Source: Myroides albus (lineage in GTDB: Bacteria > Bacteroidota > Bacteroidia > Flavobacteriales > Flavobacteriaceae). From it: a DNA stretch of 40,845 nt. The translations under genes were made by a program, and so were the position numbers. Location: contig NZ_WMJX01000025.1 of NCBI RefSeq assembly GCF_009711045.1, positions 1-40,845 of the forward strand, read 5' to 3'. The first letter of the stretch is position 1. Each line of letters begins with the position of its first letter. Below are positions 25,394 to 33,927 of the stretch, one piece after another. The notes below the pieces were generated by a model. The model was not told the origin of the DNA, ran no database searches, and was given only the letters and a program-made list of their open reading frames with translations.

Positions 25394-26524
25394 ATGAAAT
25401 TAGAGAGAAAAGAGATTCTTAAAGCTTTAGAGACTATATCTGTAGCTGGAGAAGGGAAAAATATGGTTGAAAGTGGTGCAGTAGCTAACGTAATGACTTT
25501 CGGAGACGAAGTAGTTGTTGATTTAGTTTTATCTACACCAGCATTACATATCAAGAAAAGAGCTGAAGTAGATGTGATGAAAGCTATTCACGATCACGTC
25601 TATGAAAAAGCTAAGGTTAAAGTTAATATCAAGATTGAAGCTCCTGAAAAACCTGAGATCAAAGGAAAAGCAATTCCTGGCATAAAGAATATCGTTGCGA
25701 TTTCATCAGGTAAAGGTGGTGTGGGTAAATCTACTGTAACTGCTAATCTTGCTGCAACATTGGCTAATATGGGCTTTAACGTGGGGGTATTAGATGCAGA
25801 TATCTATGGTCCGTCAATGCCTATTATGTTTGACGTTGAAAGTGCAAGACCTATTTCAGTTGAGGTAGATGGTAAATCTAAGATGAAACCGATCAACGCC
25901 TATGGAGTAGAAATACTTTCTATTGGATTTTTTACAAAAGGGGATCAAGCTGTTATCTGGAGAGGTCCAATGGCAGCAAAAGCATTGAATCAAATGATTT
26001 TTGACGCTGATTGGGGTGAATTAGATTTCTTATTGATAGACTTACCTCCTGGAACTGGAGATATTCACTTATCTATTATGCAGTCATTACCTATAACAGG
26101 TGCTGTTGTTGTATCAACACCTCAAGCAGTTGCTTTAGCAGATGCTAAGAAAGGTGTTTCTATGTTTATGTCTGAAAGTATCAATGTACCAGTACTTGGT
26201 ATCGTTGAAAATATGGCATATTTTACTCCTGCTGAACTACCTGAGAATAAGTATTATATTTTCGGAGAGAACGGTGCGCGTAATTTAGCCAAAGATTTAG
26301 ACGTTCCTTTCTTAGGAGAAGTACCTATTGTACAAAGCATTCGCGAAGCTGGTGACTTTGGTCGCCCAGCAGCTTTACAAAATGACACGGTAGTAACAAA
26401 CGTGTTCGAAGAAGTAACAAGAAATGTTGTAGAACAAGTTGTGAAGAGAAACGAATCTTTGCCTCCTACAGAAGCTATTAAAATAACTACCATGGCTGGT
26501 TGTTCAGCAGTAGGTAAAAAATAA
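25394..26524 (+). CDS. mrp: Mrp/ApbC-family iron-sulfur cluster carrier ATPase
   Basis: A 376-residue P-loop protein that carries and delivers Fe-S clusters. Residues about 1-80 form a MIP18/DUF59 domain. The deviant Walker A SSGKGGVGKST is at about 104-114, followed by VLDADIYGPSMP and DLPPGTGD (switch II), as in MinD/Mrp ATPases. The CxxC that bridges the cluster in many Mrp/Nbp35 proteins is missing: the equivalent segment reads ENMAYFTPAELPENKYYIFG. One Cys remains near the C-terminus (MAGCSAVGKK). I recall the same segment from other Bacteroidota Mrp proteins. The NifU-like scaffold follows 20 bases downstream, which supports the Fe-S role. Confidence 0.92.
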   Translation: MKLERKEILKALETISVAGEGKNMVESGAVANVMTFGDEVVVDLVLSTPALHIKKRAEVDVMKAIHDHVYEKAKVKVNIKIEAPEKPEIKGKAIPGIKNIVAISSGKGGVGKSTVTANLAATLANMGFNVGVLDADIYGPSMPIMFDVESARPISVEVDGKSKMKPINAYGVEILSIGFFTKGDQAVIWRGPMAAKALNQMIFDADWGELDFLLIDLPPGTGDIHLSIMQSLPITGAVVVSTPQAVALADAKKGVSMFMSESINVPVLGIVENMAYFTPAELPENKYYIFGENGARNLAKDLDVPFLGEVPIVQSIREAGDFGRPAALQNDTVVTNVFEEVTRNVVEQVVKRNESLPPTEAIKITTMAGCSAVGKK

Positions 26525-26544
26525 GAATTAATCAATTGAAAACT

Positions 26545-26784
26545 ATGGCATCAGAAACTATCAGAGAAAATGTTATGAAGGCGTTAGATGAAATACGCCC
26601 ATTTTTGCAAACAGACGGAGGAGACATCACTTTAATCGATATTGTTGATGATAAACACGTTAAAGTTCGTTTAGAAGGGGCTTGTACTGCATGTAGCGTA
26701 AATCAAATGACTTTAAGCGCTGGTGTTGAAACTACTATTAAAAAGTACGCACCAGAGATTGAATCTGTAGTTAATGTTGGATAA
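26545..26784 (+). CDS. NifU C-terminal-domain Fe-S scaffold protein
   Basis: A 79-residue NifU/Nfu-type domain protein that holds a transferable Fe-S cluster. The family signature is LQTDGGDITLIDI followed by the cluster ligands in GACTACSVNQMTL (CxxC). I chose the ATG at 26545 (MASETIREN); a TTG at 26536 would add three residues. It is the partner of Mrp directly upstream. Confidence 0.93.
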   Translation: MASETIRENVMKALDEIRPFLQTDGGDITLIDIVDDKHVKVRLEGACTACSVNQMTLSAGVETTIKKYAPEIESVVNVG

Positions 26785-26795
26785 TAATATTTAAG

Positions 26796-26847
26796 GTCAA
26801 TCAGTTAATAAGGCATTCATGGTGTTTTTTACTGCTGATTGACTTTT
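26796..26847 (+). terminator. Probable terminator after the NifU-like gene
   Basis: GTCAATCAG (26796-26804) pairs with CTGATTGAC (26835-26843), followed by TTTT. The loop is long (30 bases). It separates the mrp unit from the reductase unit. Confidence 0.5.
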
Positions 26848-26865
26848 ATCATTTCTAATAATCAC

Positions 26866-26884
26866 TGCAAAGTTGAACTTTGCA
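26866..26884. promoter_or_regulatory. 19-bp perfect palindrome upstream of the reductase (candidate operator)
   Basis: TGCAAAGTT, one G, then AACTTTGCA: a perfect nine-base inverted repeat ending 19 bases before the reductase ATG. The right arm overlaps GAACTTTG (26875-26882), a near match to the TAnnTTTG -7 box, so a bound protein could block transcription. No U-tract follows, so it is not a terminator. Confidence 0.5.
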
Positions 26885-26903
26885 CTAAAGTAAACACTAC
26901 ATC

Positions 26904-27956
26904 ATGATCGAGACAGATATAATTATTATTGGAGCTGGGCCAACGGGGCTATTTGCTGTATTCGAAGCAGGGCTTTTAAAATTAAAATGTCATTTAATTG
27001 ACGGGTTACCACAACCTGGAGGACAATTAACTGAGTTATATCCAAAAAAACCAATCTTTGATATTCCGGGCTATCCTTCTGTAGGAGCAGCGGAATTAAT
27101 TGACAACTTGATGGAACAAATTAAACAGTTCCAACCTGGCTTTACTTTGAATGAAGTAGCCGAAACAGTTGAAAAATTAGAAGATGGAACTTTCATTGTT
27201 ACAACTAACAAAGGGACAAAACACCACGGTAAGGCAGTTGCTATTGCTGGAGGATTAGGATCTTTTGAACCACGTAAACCAGAGTTAGAAAACTTAGCTT
27301 TTTACGAAGATAAAGGGGTTGAGTATTTCGTTAAAAAACCTGAAATGTTTGCTGGCAAGAAGATTGTTATTGCTGGTGGAGGTGACTCTGCTTTAGATTG
27401 GAGTATCTACCTTGCAGATCTTGCTGCGGAAGTACATTTAGTTCACAGACGTAACGAGTTCCGTGGAGCTTTAGATTCAGTAGAAAAAGTTCAGGCTTTA
27501 AAAGACCAAGGTAAGATTAATATGCTTACTCCAGGTGAAATAGTTGAATTAAAAGGAACGGATAAGTTAGAAGCTGTTGTCGTTGATATCGAAGGAGAAA
27601 AACGAGAAATCGCTTGTGACTATTTCATTCCATTGTTTGGTTTAACTCCAAAGTTAGGACCTATTGCAGATTGGGGACTTGAGATAGAAAAGAACGCTAT
27701 TAAAGTTAATAATGCATTGGACTACCAAACGAATATTCCAGGTATTTACGCTATCGGTGACGTGAATATTTATCCTGGAAAATTAAAACTTATTTTATGT
27801 GGATTCCACGAAGCTACTTTGATGTGTCAAAGTGTGTATAATATGTTGAACCCAGGTAAGAAGTTCGTATTGAAATATACTACTGTTTCTGGAATTAATG
27901 GCTTTGATGGTACTCGTAAAGAGGCTGAAAAAGCTGTTGTAAAATCTATTGAATAG
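26904..27956 (+). CDS. Ferredoxin--NADP(+) reductase (TrxR-like)
   Basis: A 350-residue flavoprotein that moves electrons between NADPH and ferredoxin. The FAD-binding GAGPTG is at 10-15, followed by PGGQLTELYPKKPIFDIPGYP as in the YumC-type reductases. The NADPH-binding GGGDSALDW is near residue 160. No redox CxxC is present at the position used by thioredoxin reductases, which argues for the ferredoxin-reductase branch. The stop is two bases before the ferredoxin gene, a very direct partner. The 19-base palindrome upstream is a candidate control site. Confidence 0.9.
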   Translation: MIETDIIIIGAGPTGLFAVFEAGLLKLKCHLIDGLPQPGGQLTELYPKKPIFDIPGYPSVGAAELIDNLMEQIKQFQPGFTLNEVAETVEKLEDGTFIVTTNKGTKHHGKAVAIAGGLGSFEPRKPELENLAFYEDKGVEYFVKKPEMFAGKKIVIAGGGDSALDWSIYLADLAAEVHLVHRRNEFRGALDSVEKVQALKDQGKINMLTPGEIVELKGTDKLEAVVVDIEGEKREIACDYFIPLFGLTPKLGPIADWGLEIEKNAIKVNNALDYQTNIPGIYAIGDVNIYPGKLKLILCGFHEATLMCQSVYNMLNPGKKFVLKYTTVSGINGFDGTRKEAEKAVVKSIE

Positions 27957-27958
27957 TT

Positions 27959-28297
27959 ATGGCAGAAGATATTAAACTTACCATTATTGACAGAGATGGA
28001 GAAACACATATTGTGGATGCTCCTACTGATATGGGAATGAATGTGATGGAAGTGGTACGTGCATATGAACTTGCTCCAGAAGGTACTATTGGTATTTGTG
28101 GAGGTATGGCAATGTGTGCTTCATGTCAATGTTATGTCATCAATGGCGATGAGGTTGAGTTACCTGAAATGAACCCAGATGAGGAGGCTATGCTTTCCGA
28201 GGCGTTTAACGTTAAGGATAATAGTCGTTTAGGTTGTCAAATACACATTGAACCAAGTTTAGAAGGATTAGTTGTTCAATTGGCTCCTGAGAGTTAA
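27959..28297 (+). CDS. 2Fe-2S ferredoxin (adrenodoxin type)
   Basis: A 112-residue plant/adrenodoxin-fold ferredoxin. Cluster ligands are C47, C53, C56 and C93 (C-x5-C-x2-C-x36-C), within GICGGMAMCASCQCYV and LGCQIH. C58 is an extra cysteine close to the cluster. It is likely reduced by the reductase encoded two bases upstream. Given the nearby mrp and NifU-like genes, it may supply electrons for Fe-S assembly (inference). Confidence 0.95.
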   Translation: MAEDIKLTIIDRDGETHIVDAPTDMGMNVMEVVRAYELAPEGTIGICGGMAMCASCQCYVINGDEVELPEMNPDEEAMLSEAFNVKDNSRLGCQIHIEPSLEGLVVQLAPES

Positions 28298-28324
28298 ACT
28301 TGTCAACTAAATGCAATATACCAA

Positions 28325-28363
28325 AAAGGGAATTACTTCAAGACGAAGTAATTCCCTTTTTTT
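28325..28363 (+). terminator. Rho-independent terminator after the ferredoxin gene
   Basis: A 12-pair perfect stem (GGGAATTACTTC at 28328-28339 with GAAGTAATTCCC at 28345-28356) with a five-base loop and seven T. Flanking A and T runs extend the pairing. Confidence 0.93.
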
Positions 28364-28384
28364 ATTTCACCTATTTTAGACCAT

Positions 28385-28417
28385 AAAAAAAGCTTCATGT
28401 ATTTAATGAAGCTTTTT
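28385..28417 (-). terminator. Terminator for the DedA operon
   Basis: AAAAAGCTTCAT (28387-28398) and ATGAAGCTTTTT (28406-28417) form a 12-pair stem with a seven-base loop. On the minus strand the T-run continues past the stem. It could work in both directions. Confidence 0.85.
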
Positions 28418-28440
28418 GATATAATTAGAATGAAGTAGGA

Positions 28441-29154
28441 TTATTCTCCTTCCTCAGATGAAATTTCCTTTTTATTAGATTTGCCTGCTTTGTTCTTTAA
28501 TAGTTTGATGATTACAGGTAGTGTTGTCACTAATACTAAGAACAATACGATATACTCTATATAGTGTTTTAAGTTGATATCATAGCTTTCTAATAACCAT
28601 ACTTGCAAATAGTGCCCAGCGAAGATTAATGTAGTTGCCCACAAGAATGAACTAATCACATTGTAGAACATAAAACGTTTAACATCCATGCGAACAATTC
28701 CTGCGATAATTGGAGCAAATGTTCTTACAACAGGTAAGAAACGCGCAAAGATAATTGCTCTACCTCCGTGTCTTTCAAAGAATACTTTTGACTCGTATAA
28801 GTATTTCTTTTTGTAAATGAAATTATCTTTTACATTGTAGAGATAATTTCCACTCTTTGCCCCGAACCAGTAGCCAAAGGTATTTCCTAATATACCTGAG
28901 ATAGCGACAAAAGTGGCAAGTAATGCAACATTGATAAAATCACTGTCAATATTGAAAAGTTCTTGCATTAGAGCAGTACTGTAAATACCTGATAAGAAAA
29001 GTAAACTATCTCCAGGTAAAAAGAAACCTGCAAATAACCCTGTCTCTGCAAATACAATAAATAGTACTACATAAATTCCAATTGAATGCCCTGCAATTTG
29101 TAAATTGATGTAAAACTCTGGGTTAATCAATTGGGAAATTTGAAATTCTTCCAT
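28441..29154 (-). CDS. DedA-family membrane protein
   Basis: A 237-residue inner membrane protein of the DedA/SNARE-associated (VTT) superfamily; several members are lipid carriers or flippases. Visible marks are ETGLFAGFFLPGDSLLFLSG near residue 40, the GYWFGAKSG segment, and FARFLPVVRTFAPIIAG with the conserved Arg residues. The last about 20 residues are charged (KKEISSEEGE). It is co-transcribed with the symporter gene, which starts upstream on the same strand with a 25-base gap. Confidence 0.9.
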   Translation of the reverse strand: MEEFQISQLINPEFYINLQIAGHSIGIYVVLFIVFAETGLFAGFFLPGDSLLFLSGIYSTALMQELFNIDSDFINVALLATFVAISGILGNTFGYWFGAKSGNYLYNVKDNFIYKKKYLYESKVFFERHGGRAIIFARFLPVVRTFAPIIAGIVRMDVKRFMFYNVISSFLWATTLIFAGHYLQVWLLESYDINLKHYIEYIVLFLVLVTTLPVIIKLLKNKAGKSNKKEISSEEGE

Positions 29155-29179
29155 AGTGTTTTTTTATAGTTTGTCTGTT

Positions 29180-30412
29180 TTATTCTTCTTGACTGTTTGT
29201 TTCAAATTTGTCTATCGCTGCTGTTGATAAACCATTCCCCAATACGTTTGTCATACTACGGCCCATATCGCAAAAATGATCAATTGGCAATATTAAAGCG
29301 ATTCCTTCAGGTGGTATATTAAACATTGCACAAGTAGCTACAATAACAATCAAAGATGCACGTGGAACTCCTGCAACACCTTTACTTGTAACCATTAGTA
29401 CTAATAGCATTCCTATCTGTGTTGCTAATGACATTTCTACTTCGTAAATCTGAGCGATGAAGATACTGGCAAATGTTAGATACATCATACTGCCATCCAA
29501 ATTGAAAGAGTATCCCAAAGGTAATACAAATGACACTACTTTTGGAGAACATCCGTATTCTTTTAAGTTTTCTACTAATTTAGGGAATACAGCTTCACTA
29601 CTCGTTGTAGAAAAGGCAATTAATAGCGGCTCTTTGATGGCTTTCATTAAGCGCCATACGTCTTTGCCAAGGAAGAAGTATCCGGCAATGATTAAGATAG
29701 TCCAAAGAACAATTAGGCCTCCTAAAAATGCAATTAAGAACTTTCCGTAAACCAAGAAGATGGAAAGTCCATTCACTGCGACAATCCCCGCTATAGCTCC
29801 TAATACACCTAATGGTGCAGTCCACATCACATAGGTTACCATCTTTAAGACAACTTCAGATATTTTGTCGAATAAGGTTATGATTTGATTACCGCGTTCC
29901 CCTAAGGTTGTTAAGGCAATACCAAAGAAAACGGCAAATACTACAATTTGTAAGATCTCATTGTGCGCAAAGGCTTCAAAAACACTCTGAGGTATCAAGT
30001 GTTCTATAAATGATTTAAGACTTAAAGCATCAGTTTTAGATACTAACTCAGTTGCATCTTGCATATTGTCTAAGTCAAACTTTGCATTAACTCCAGGTTT
30101 GAATAAATTGACTAAAGCAAGTCCAATTGCAAGTGAAAAGAAGGAAGCTGTGATGAACCATGCCATCGCTTTTACTCCTACACGGCCCACCATTTTCATA
30201 TCCCCCATTTTCGCTATTCCTACAACAAGTGTACAGAATACAAGTGGAGCGATAATCATTTGGATCAGTCGAATAAAAATTGTTCCAAGTAACCTAATGT
30301 TATTCGCAAAGACTTCTTTATGTGCTGGGAACTGGTAATAAAAGGTGCATCCCAAAAGTACACCCATGATTAAAGCAATAATAATTGCGATAAAAAGTTT
30401 GTTGTTTTTCAT
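29180..30412 (-). CDS. Dicarboxylate/amino acid:cation symporter (DAACS family)
   Basis: A 410-residue secondary transporter of the glutamate/C4-dicarboxylate (GltP/DctA) fold. Eight hydrophobic helices and two re-entrant hairpins are expected. The first hairpin has the serine-rich FSTTSSEAVFP, helix 7 has YSFNLDGSMMYL (the cation-binding NMDG-like motif), and helix 8 has DMGRSMTNVLGN, where the Asp, Arg, Thr and Asn bind substrate. Arg in this helix is seen in acidic-substrate carriers. The exact substrate (glutamate, aspartate or a dicarboxylate) cannot be told. It is the first gene of a two-gene unit with the DedA protein. Confidence 0.92.
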   Translation of the reverse strand: MKNNKLFIAIIIALIMGVLLGCTFYYQFPAHKEVFANNIRLLGTIFIRLIQMIIAPLVFCTLVVGIAKMGDMKMVGRVGVKAMAWFITASFFSLAIGLALVNLFKPGVNAKFDLDNMQDATELVSKTDALSLKSFIEHLIPQSVFEAFAHNEILQIVVFAVFFGIALTTLGERGNQIITLFDKISEVVLKMVTYVMWTAPLGVLGAIAGIVAVNGLSIFLVYGKFLIAFLGGLIVLWTILIIAGYFFLGKDVWRLMKAIKEPLLIAFSTTSSEAVFPKLVENLKEYGCSPKVVSFVLPLGYSFNLDGSMMYLTFASIFIAQIYEVEMSLATQIGMLLVLMVTSKGVAGVPRASLIVIVATCAMFNIPPEGIALILPIDHFCDMGRSMTNVLGNGLSTAAIDKFETNSQEE

Positions 30413-30831
30413 CTACAATAAAGATTTGTGCGTGAAAATAGTTATTTTTTTATAATAATATCCTCTTTCACAAAAAAATAACAATAGATAAAAGATGGTT
30501 TTGTTGTATTCTTTGTTTCTTTTCTATTTTAATGTCTAACTATTCTTTGTCTATATATTAGATGTTTAACTACTGAAGCATGTGATATAGTTAGTTGTTT
30601 CTTGTTTTTATTGACAATTAAGTAATTCTTTTTTGGCTGATTCACCTCATTTGATTTACAGTTTATTCAGATCCATTTGCTATGGTCTTAACTCAGCTGT
30701 TTTGAACTTTTCTTTGACTTCCTGCTTTGCGATTTCCAATTAGAAGACTGTTAAAGAGGTGTATTAAACGGTATAGAAGATTTGATAATTAAAAGAAAAG
30801 GCTAAATTTACGGCTTTATAAATCCCTAACT
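30413..30831. other. Divergent intergenic region without genes
   Basis: 419 AT-rich bases between the symporter (minus) and the peptidase (plus). I see no coding frame, repeat or RNA-like structure apart from the peptidase promoter near 30781-30810. Confidence 0.6.
30781..30810 (+). promoter_or_regulatory. Promoter of the DPP5-like peptidase
   Basis: TTTG (30781-30784) and TAAATTTA (30803-30810) are separated by 18 bases, fitting the Bacteroidota -33/-7 layout with one mismatch at the last base. It ends 21 bases before the ATG. Confidence 0.45.
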
Positions 30832-32733
30832 ATGAAGAAAATATTTTTGTTTGCCTTGAGTTTAGCAAGTTTAAGCGCGTTTTCACAAGAGGTAATGACT
30901 AAAGAATTACTTTGGAAACTAGGACGAGTGTCTCCACTCGGAATTTCGAAAGATGGTAAAAACTTAATTTACAAAGTAGGCTATGCCAATATGGAAGAAG
31001 ATAAGTTTGATACTACTACTTATCAAATCCCTTTAGCAGGTGGTGTGCCAACTGAGATTACTGAGTATAAAGATTTACTGACAGATAAGAATGTATCTCC
31101 TACAGGAGAATATGTGCTGTTGGACAAGGCTGTTAAAGTCAATAATGTATTAGGAAAAGATCTGTATCCGAACATGCCTAAGTCGGATGCTTACGTTTTT
31201 GATGGATTAGACTATAGACATTGGGACACTTGGAATGATGGTTCTCATAACCACGTTTTTTATGCTCCTATTGGAAAGGAAGATGCAGCTATTGATATTA
31301 TGCCTAATGAACCTTATGACGCACCACAAAAACCTTTTGGTGGAGATGAAGATTACGTATGGGCTCCTGACGGCAAGAGTATTGTTTACGTAGCAAAGAA
31401 GAAGTTCGGTACAGAGTACGCTACAAGTACAAACACAGATTTGTATGAGTATAACTTAGCTACAAAAGTGACGAAGAACTTGACTGAGGCAAATGTTGGT
31501 TATGATACGAATCCTACGTTCTCTCCACAAGGATATTTGACTTGGCTGCAAATGAAAAGAGATGGTTATGAAGCAGACAAGAATGACCTAATTGTGCGTT
31601 ATGAAGGTGGAGATCAAAATCTAACCGCAAATTGGGATGGTACAGTAGGTAGTTACCAATGGAGTAAAGATGGAAGTAAGATATACTTTACTGCTGCTGT
31701 TGGTGGAACTATACAGCTTTTTGAAGTTAACTTTCCTGGAAGAAAGCGCATTGCTCCTGTTGTAAGACAAATTACGGATGGTAAGTTTGACGTGACTGGT
31801 ATTGTTGGCATTGACGGTGATAAAGCAATTGTTACCCGTACAGACTTTAACCATGCAACAGAAGTGTTTTCGTATGATATGAAAAAGAAAACTTGGAATC
31901 AAATTACGAAAGTAAACGATGATATTTATTCAAAAATTGCTTTGAGTCACAGTGAAAAAAGAATTGTGAAAACTGTGGATGGAAAAGATATGGTTACTTG
32001 GGTAGTTTATCCTCCAAATTTTGATCCGAATAAGAAGTATCCGACATTGCTTTATGCACAAGGAGGACCGCAGTCTGCCTTATCTCAGTTTTATTCTTTC
32101 CGTTGGAATTTTCAATTGATGGCTGCTGAGGGATATATTATTGTAGCTCCAAACCGCAGAGGAATGCCTGGTCATGGCGTAGAGTGGAATGAGGCAATTA
32201 GCAAAGATTGGGGTGGAAAACCAATGCAAGATTATTTGGCAGCTATAGATGATGTAGCTACCGAAAAGTATGTTGATAAAGAGAGATTAGGTGCTGTAGG
32301 AGCGAGCTATGGTGGATATTCAGTGTTTTTCTTAGCAGGTATTCACGAGAATCGCTTTAAGTCTTTTATTTCACACTGTGGAGTATTTGACTTGGTTAGT
32401 ATGTATGGAACGACTGAAGAAGTGTTCTTCCCTAATTTTGACACTGGAGGTGCATATTGGGAGAAAGACAACAAAGATGCTCAAAATGCTTATGCTAATT
32501 TCAATCCAATCAATAATGTTGATAAATGGAATACACCTATCCTTATTATTCAAGGAGGGAAAGATTATCGCGTACCAATTGGACAAGGACAAGAAGCTTT
32601 CCAAGCAGCTCAATTGAGAGGGGTAAAGAGTAGATTCTTGTATTTACCAGAGGAGAATCACTGGGTTGTAAGACCGCAGAATGCTCAAGTATGGCAAGGT
32701 GAGTTCTTCCGTTGGTTGAAAGAAACGTTGTAA
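30832..32733 (+). CDS. dpp5: S9-family serine peptidase (dipeptidyl-peptidase 5-like)
   Basis: A 633-residue prolyl-oligopeptidase-family enzyme, exported by an N-terminal signal peptide (MKKIFLFALSLASLSAFSQ). The N-terminal beta-propeller spans about 25-370. The alpha/beta-hydrolase domain holds the triad S492 (GASYGGY), D578 (GGKDYRVP) and H610 (EENHWV). The layout and the GAFSQEVMTKELLW-like opening fit the DPP5 group described in Porphyromonas gingivalis, which releases dipeptides from oligopeptides in the periplasm. Assignment to DPP5 rather than an acylaminoacyl peptidase is from overall resemblance. It is transcribed alone, with a promoter and terminator of its own. Confidence 0.88.
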   Translation: MKKIFLFALSLASLSAFSQEVMTKELLWKLGRVSPLGISKDGKNLIYKVGYANMEEDKFDTTTYQIPLAGGVPTEITEYKDLLTDKNVSPTGEYVLLDKAVKVNNVLGKDLYPNMPKSDAYVFDGLDYRHWDTWNDGSHNHVFYAPIGKEDAAIDIMPNEPYDAPQKPFGGDEDYVWAPDGKSIVYVAKKKFGTEYATSTNTDLYEYNLATKVTKNLTEANVGYDTNPTFSPQGYLTWLQMKRDGYEADKNDLIVRYEGGDQNLTANWDGTVGSYQWSKDGSKIYFTAAVGGTIQLFEVNFPGRKRIAPVVRQITDGKFDVTGIVGIDGDKAIVTRTDFNHATEVFSYDMKKKTWNQITKVNDDIYSKIALSHSEKRIVKTVDGKDMVTWVVYPPNFDPNKKYPTLLYAQGGPQSALSQFYSFRWNFQLMAAEGYIIVAPNRRGMPGHGVEWNEAISKDWGGKPMQDYLAAIDDVATEKYVDKERLGAVGASYGGYSVFFLAGIHENRFKSFISHCGVFDLVSMYGTTEEVFFPNFDTGGAYWEKDNKDAQNAYANFNPINNVDKWNTPILIIQGGKDYRVPIGQGQEAFQAAQLRGVKSRFLYLPEENHWVVRPQNAQVWQGEFFRWLKETL

Positions 32734-32756
32734 TAGATAGTATATTAATAGGAAAG

Positions 32757-32796
32757 AAACAGTGTATCTCTGATAATGGAGGTACACTGTTTTTTT
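32757..32796 (+). terminator. Terminator after the S9 peptidase
   Basis: ACAGTGTA pairs with TACACTGT (32783-32790) across a 16-base loop, and six T follow directly. Confidence 0.85.
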
Positions 32797-32948
32797 ATGG
32801 CAGTATTTTTATTTTATTGTTTTGGAGTAATCTTCTTTTTTTTCATTGATAGTGTTTTTGAGTACATTAATTAATGTGAAGTTGTGCATATTTTGTTGAT
32901 AAAAATGTAATAGTGGTGTATTGTATATGTTTTAAGTGTCAATTAACT

Positions 32949-32956
32949 TAAATTTG
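32949..32956 (+). promoter_or_regulatory. -7 box (TAAATTTG) upstream of the lipoprotein gene
   Basis: A perfect TAnnTTTG match ends 17 bases before the ATG. A TTG at 32921-32923 could be the -33 element, with a long spacing of 25 bases. Confidence 0.5.
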
Positions 32957-32973
32957 TGTAAAAATTAATTGAT

Positions 32974-33852
32974 ATGAAAAAGATTGTTTTTGGTGCTTTT
33001 ATTGCACTTGCATTTCTTGGAGCATCTTGTAGCTCAGATGACGGAGGTTCTACTGGCAATGGTGAGAACGGTGGAGGGATAACTCCACCAAATAATAAAA
33101 TAAAGGTAATCGATAAGATTATAATTGACAGTAAGTTTAATGATAGAGGTAAAGTAGAAGAAGGAGAAGCTACTGTTGATTTTACCTATGTGGATAAGAA
33201 ATTACACACTGTATCAGATTTAGATAATGATTTTCACTACAAATTTATCTATGATGATAAAGGGATAGTGAAAGAGGTCGAATCGACTCAACTTGAGTAT
33301 TTTCCAGGTGGAGATCAGTTAGTAACTACCAAGTATGTTGTGGCAGAAGTTTTAGGTTTAACTCCTTTTAATTTTGGTAAACTGGGTGTTATTAATGGAG
33401 TTGATAGAGGGAATGTAGTGGATATGACTTTTTATTCATATAACTATAACAATGAGGTTGTCAACACATATAGTAGTGTTATGAAATACGATGACAAACC
33501 TTTTGGACCGTTTCATACCTTGAATACAACAGGAGCAGTTGACCTAAGTAAGAAAACACAGGTTGATTTTGGCAATAGTAAGGGAGCTATTATGGGATTG
33601 GATTATGCGAATAGGGTATTGCCTTCTAATAATCCTACTTATTTAAAACATACGTTGGTAGAAGGTAAGGAAGAAGTAGAAGTTGTTATTACTTATACCT
33701 ATGATGCTAATAATTATCCAGTGTCATTTGTTTATAGTATAGTAGAACACTTTGTTAGTAATGAATGGGATAGAGAGGAGAATAAGTACAAGGAAGTAGT
33801 TTTTACAGAGAAAGTTGATGGTAATGCTGTAATTATTTATAAAGAGTTATAG
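32974..33852 (+). CDS. Hypothetical lipoprotein
   Basis: A 292-residue lipoprotein of unknown function. The signal peptide ends in a lipobox, FLGASC, followed by SSDDGGSTGNGENGG. An acidic, Gly-rich tail after the lipid-bearing Cys is typical of surface-exposed lipoproteins in Bacteroidota. The rest is rich in beta-strands with repeated Tyr-rich sections (FTYVDKKLH, FHYKFIYDDKG, TYTYDANNYPVSFVYS), similar to YD/RHS-like or DUF4595-like folds, but I recognise no specific family. It is a single-gene unit with its own promoter and terminator. Confidence 0.8.
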   Translation: MKKIVFGAFIALAFLGASCSSDDGGSTGNGENGGGITPPNNKIKVIDKIIIDSKFNDRGKVEEGEATVDFTYVDKKLHTVSDLDNDFHYKFIYDDKGIVKEVESTQLEYFPGGDQLVTTKYVVAEVLGLTPFNFGKLGVINGVDRGNVVDMTFYSYNYNNEVVNTYSSVMKYDDKPFGPFHTLNTTGAVDLSKKTQVDFGNSKGAIMGLDYANRVLPSNNPTYLKHTLVEGKEEVEVVITYTYDANNYPVSFVYSIVEHFVSNEWDREENKYKEVVFTEKVDGNAVIIYKEL

Positions 33853-33875
33853 TAAGTCTATCATATATTAGATAG

Positions 33876-33915
33876 AAGAGGTTATTTCCTGCAATGGGAA
33901 ATAACCTCTTTTTTG
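33876..33915 (+). terminator. Terminator after the lipoprotein gene
   Basis: AAGAGGTTATTTCC (33876-33889) pairs with GGAAATAACCTCTT (33897-33910), with a seven-base loop and a T-run. The perfect 14-pair stem is among the strongest in the window. Confidence 0.93.
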
Positions 33916-33927
33916 TTTAAGACAGGG

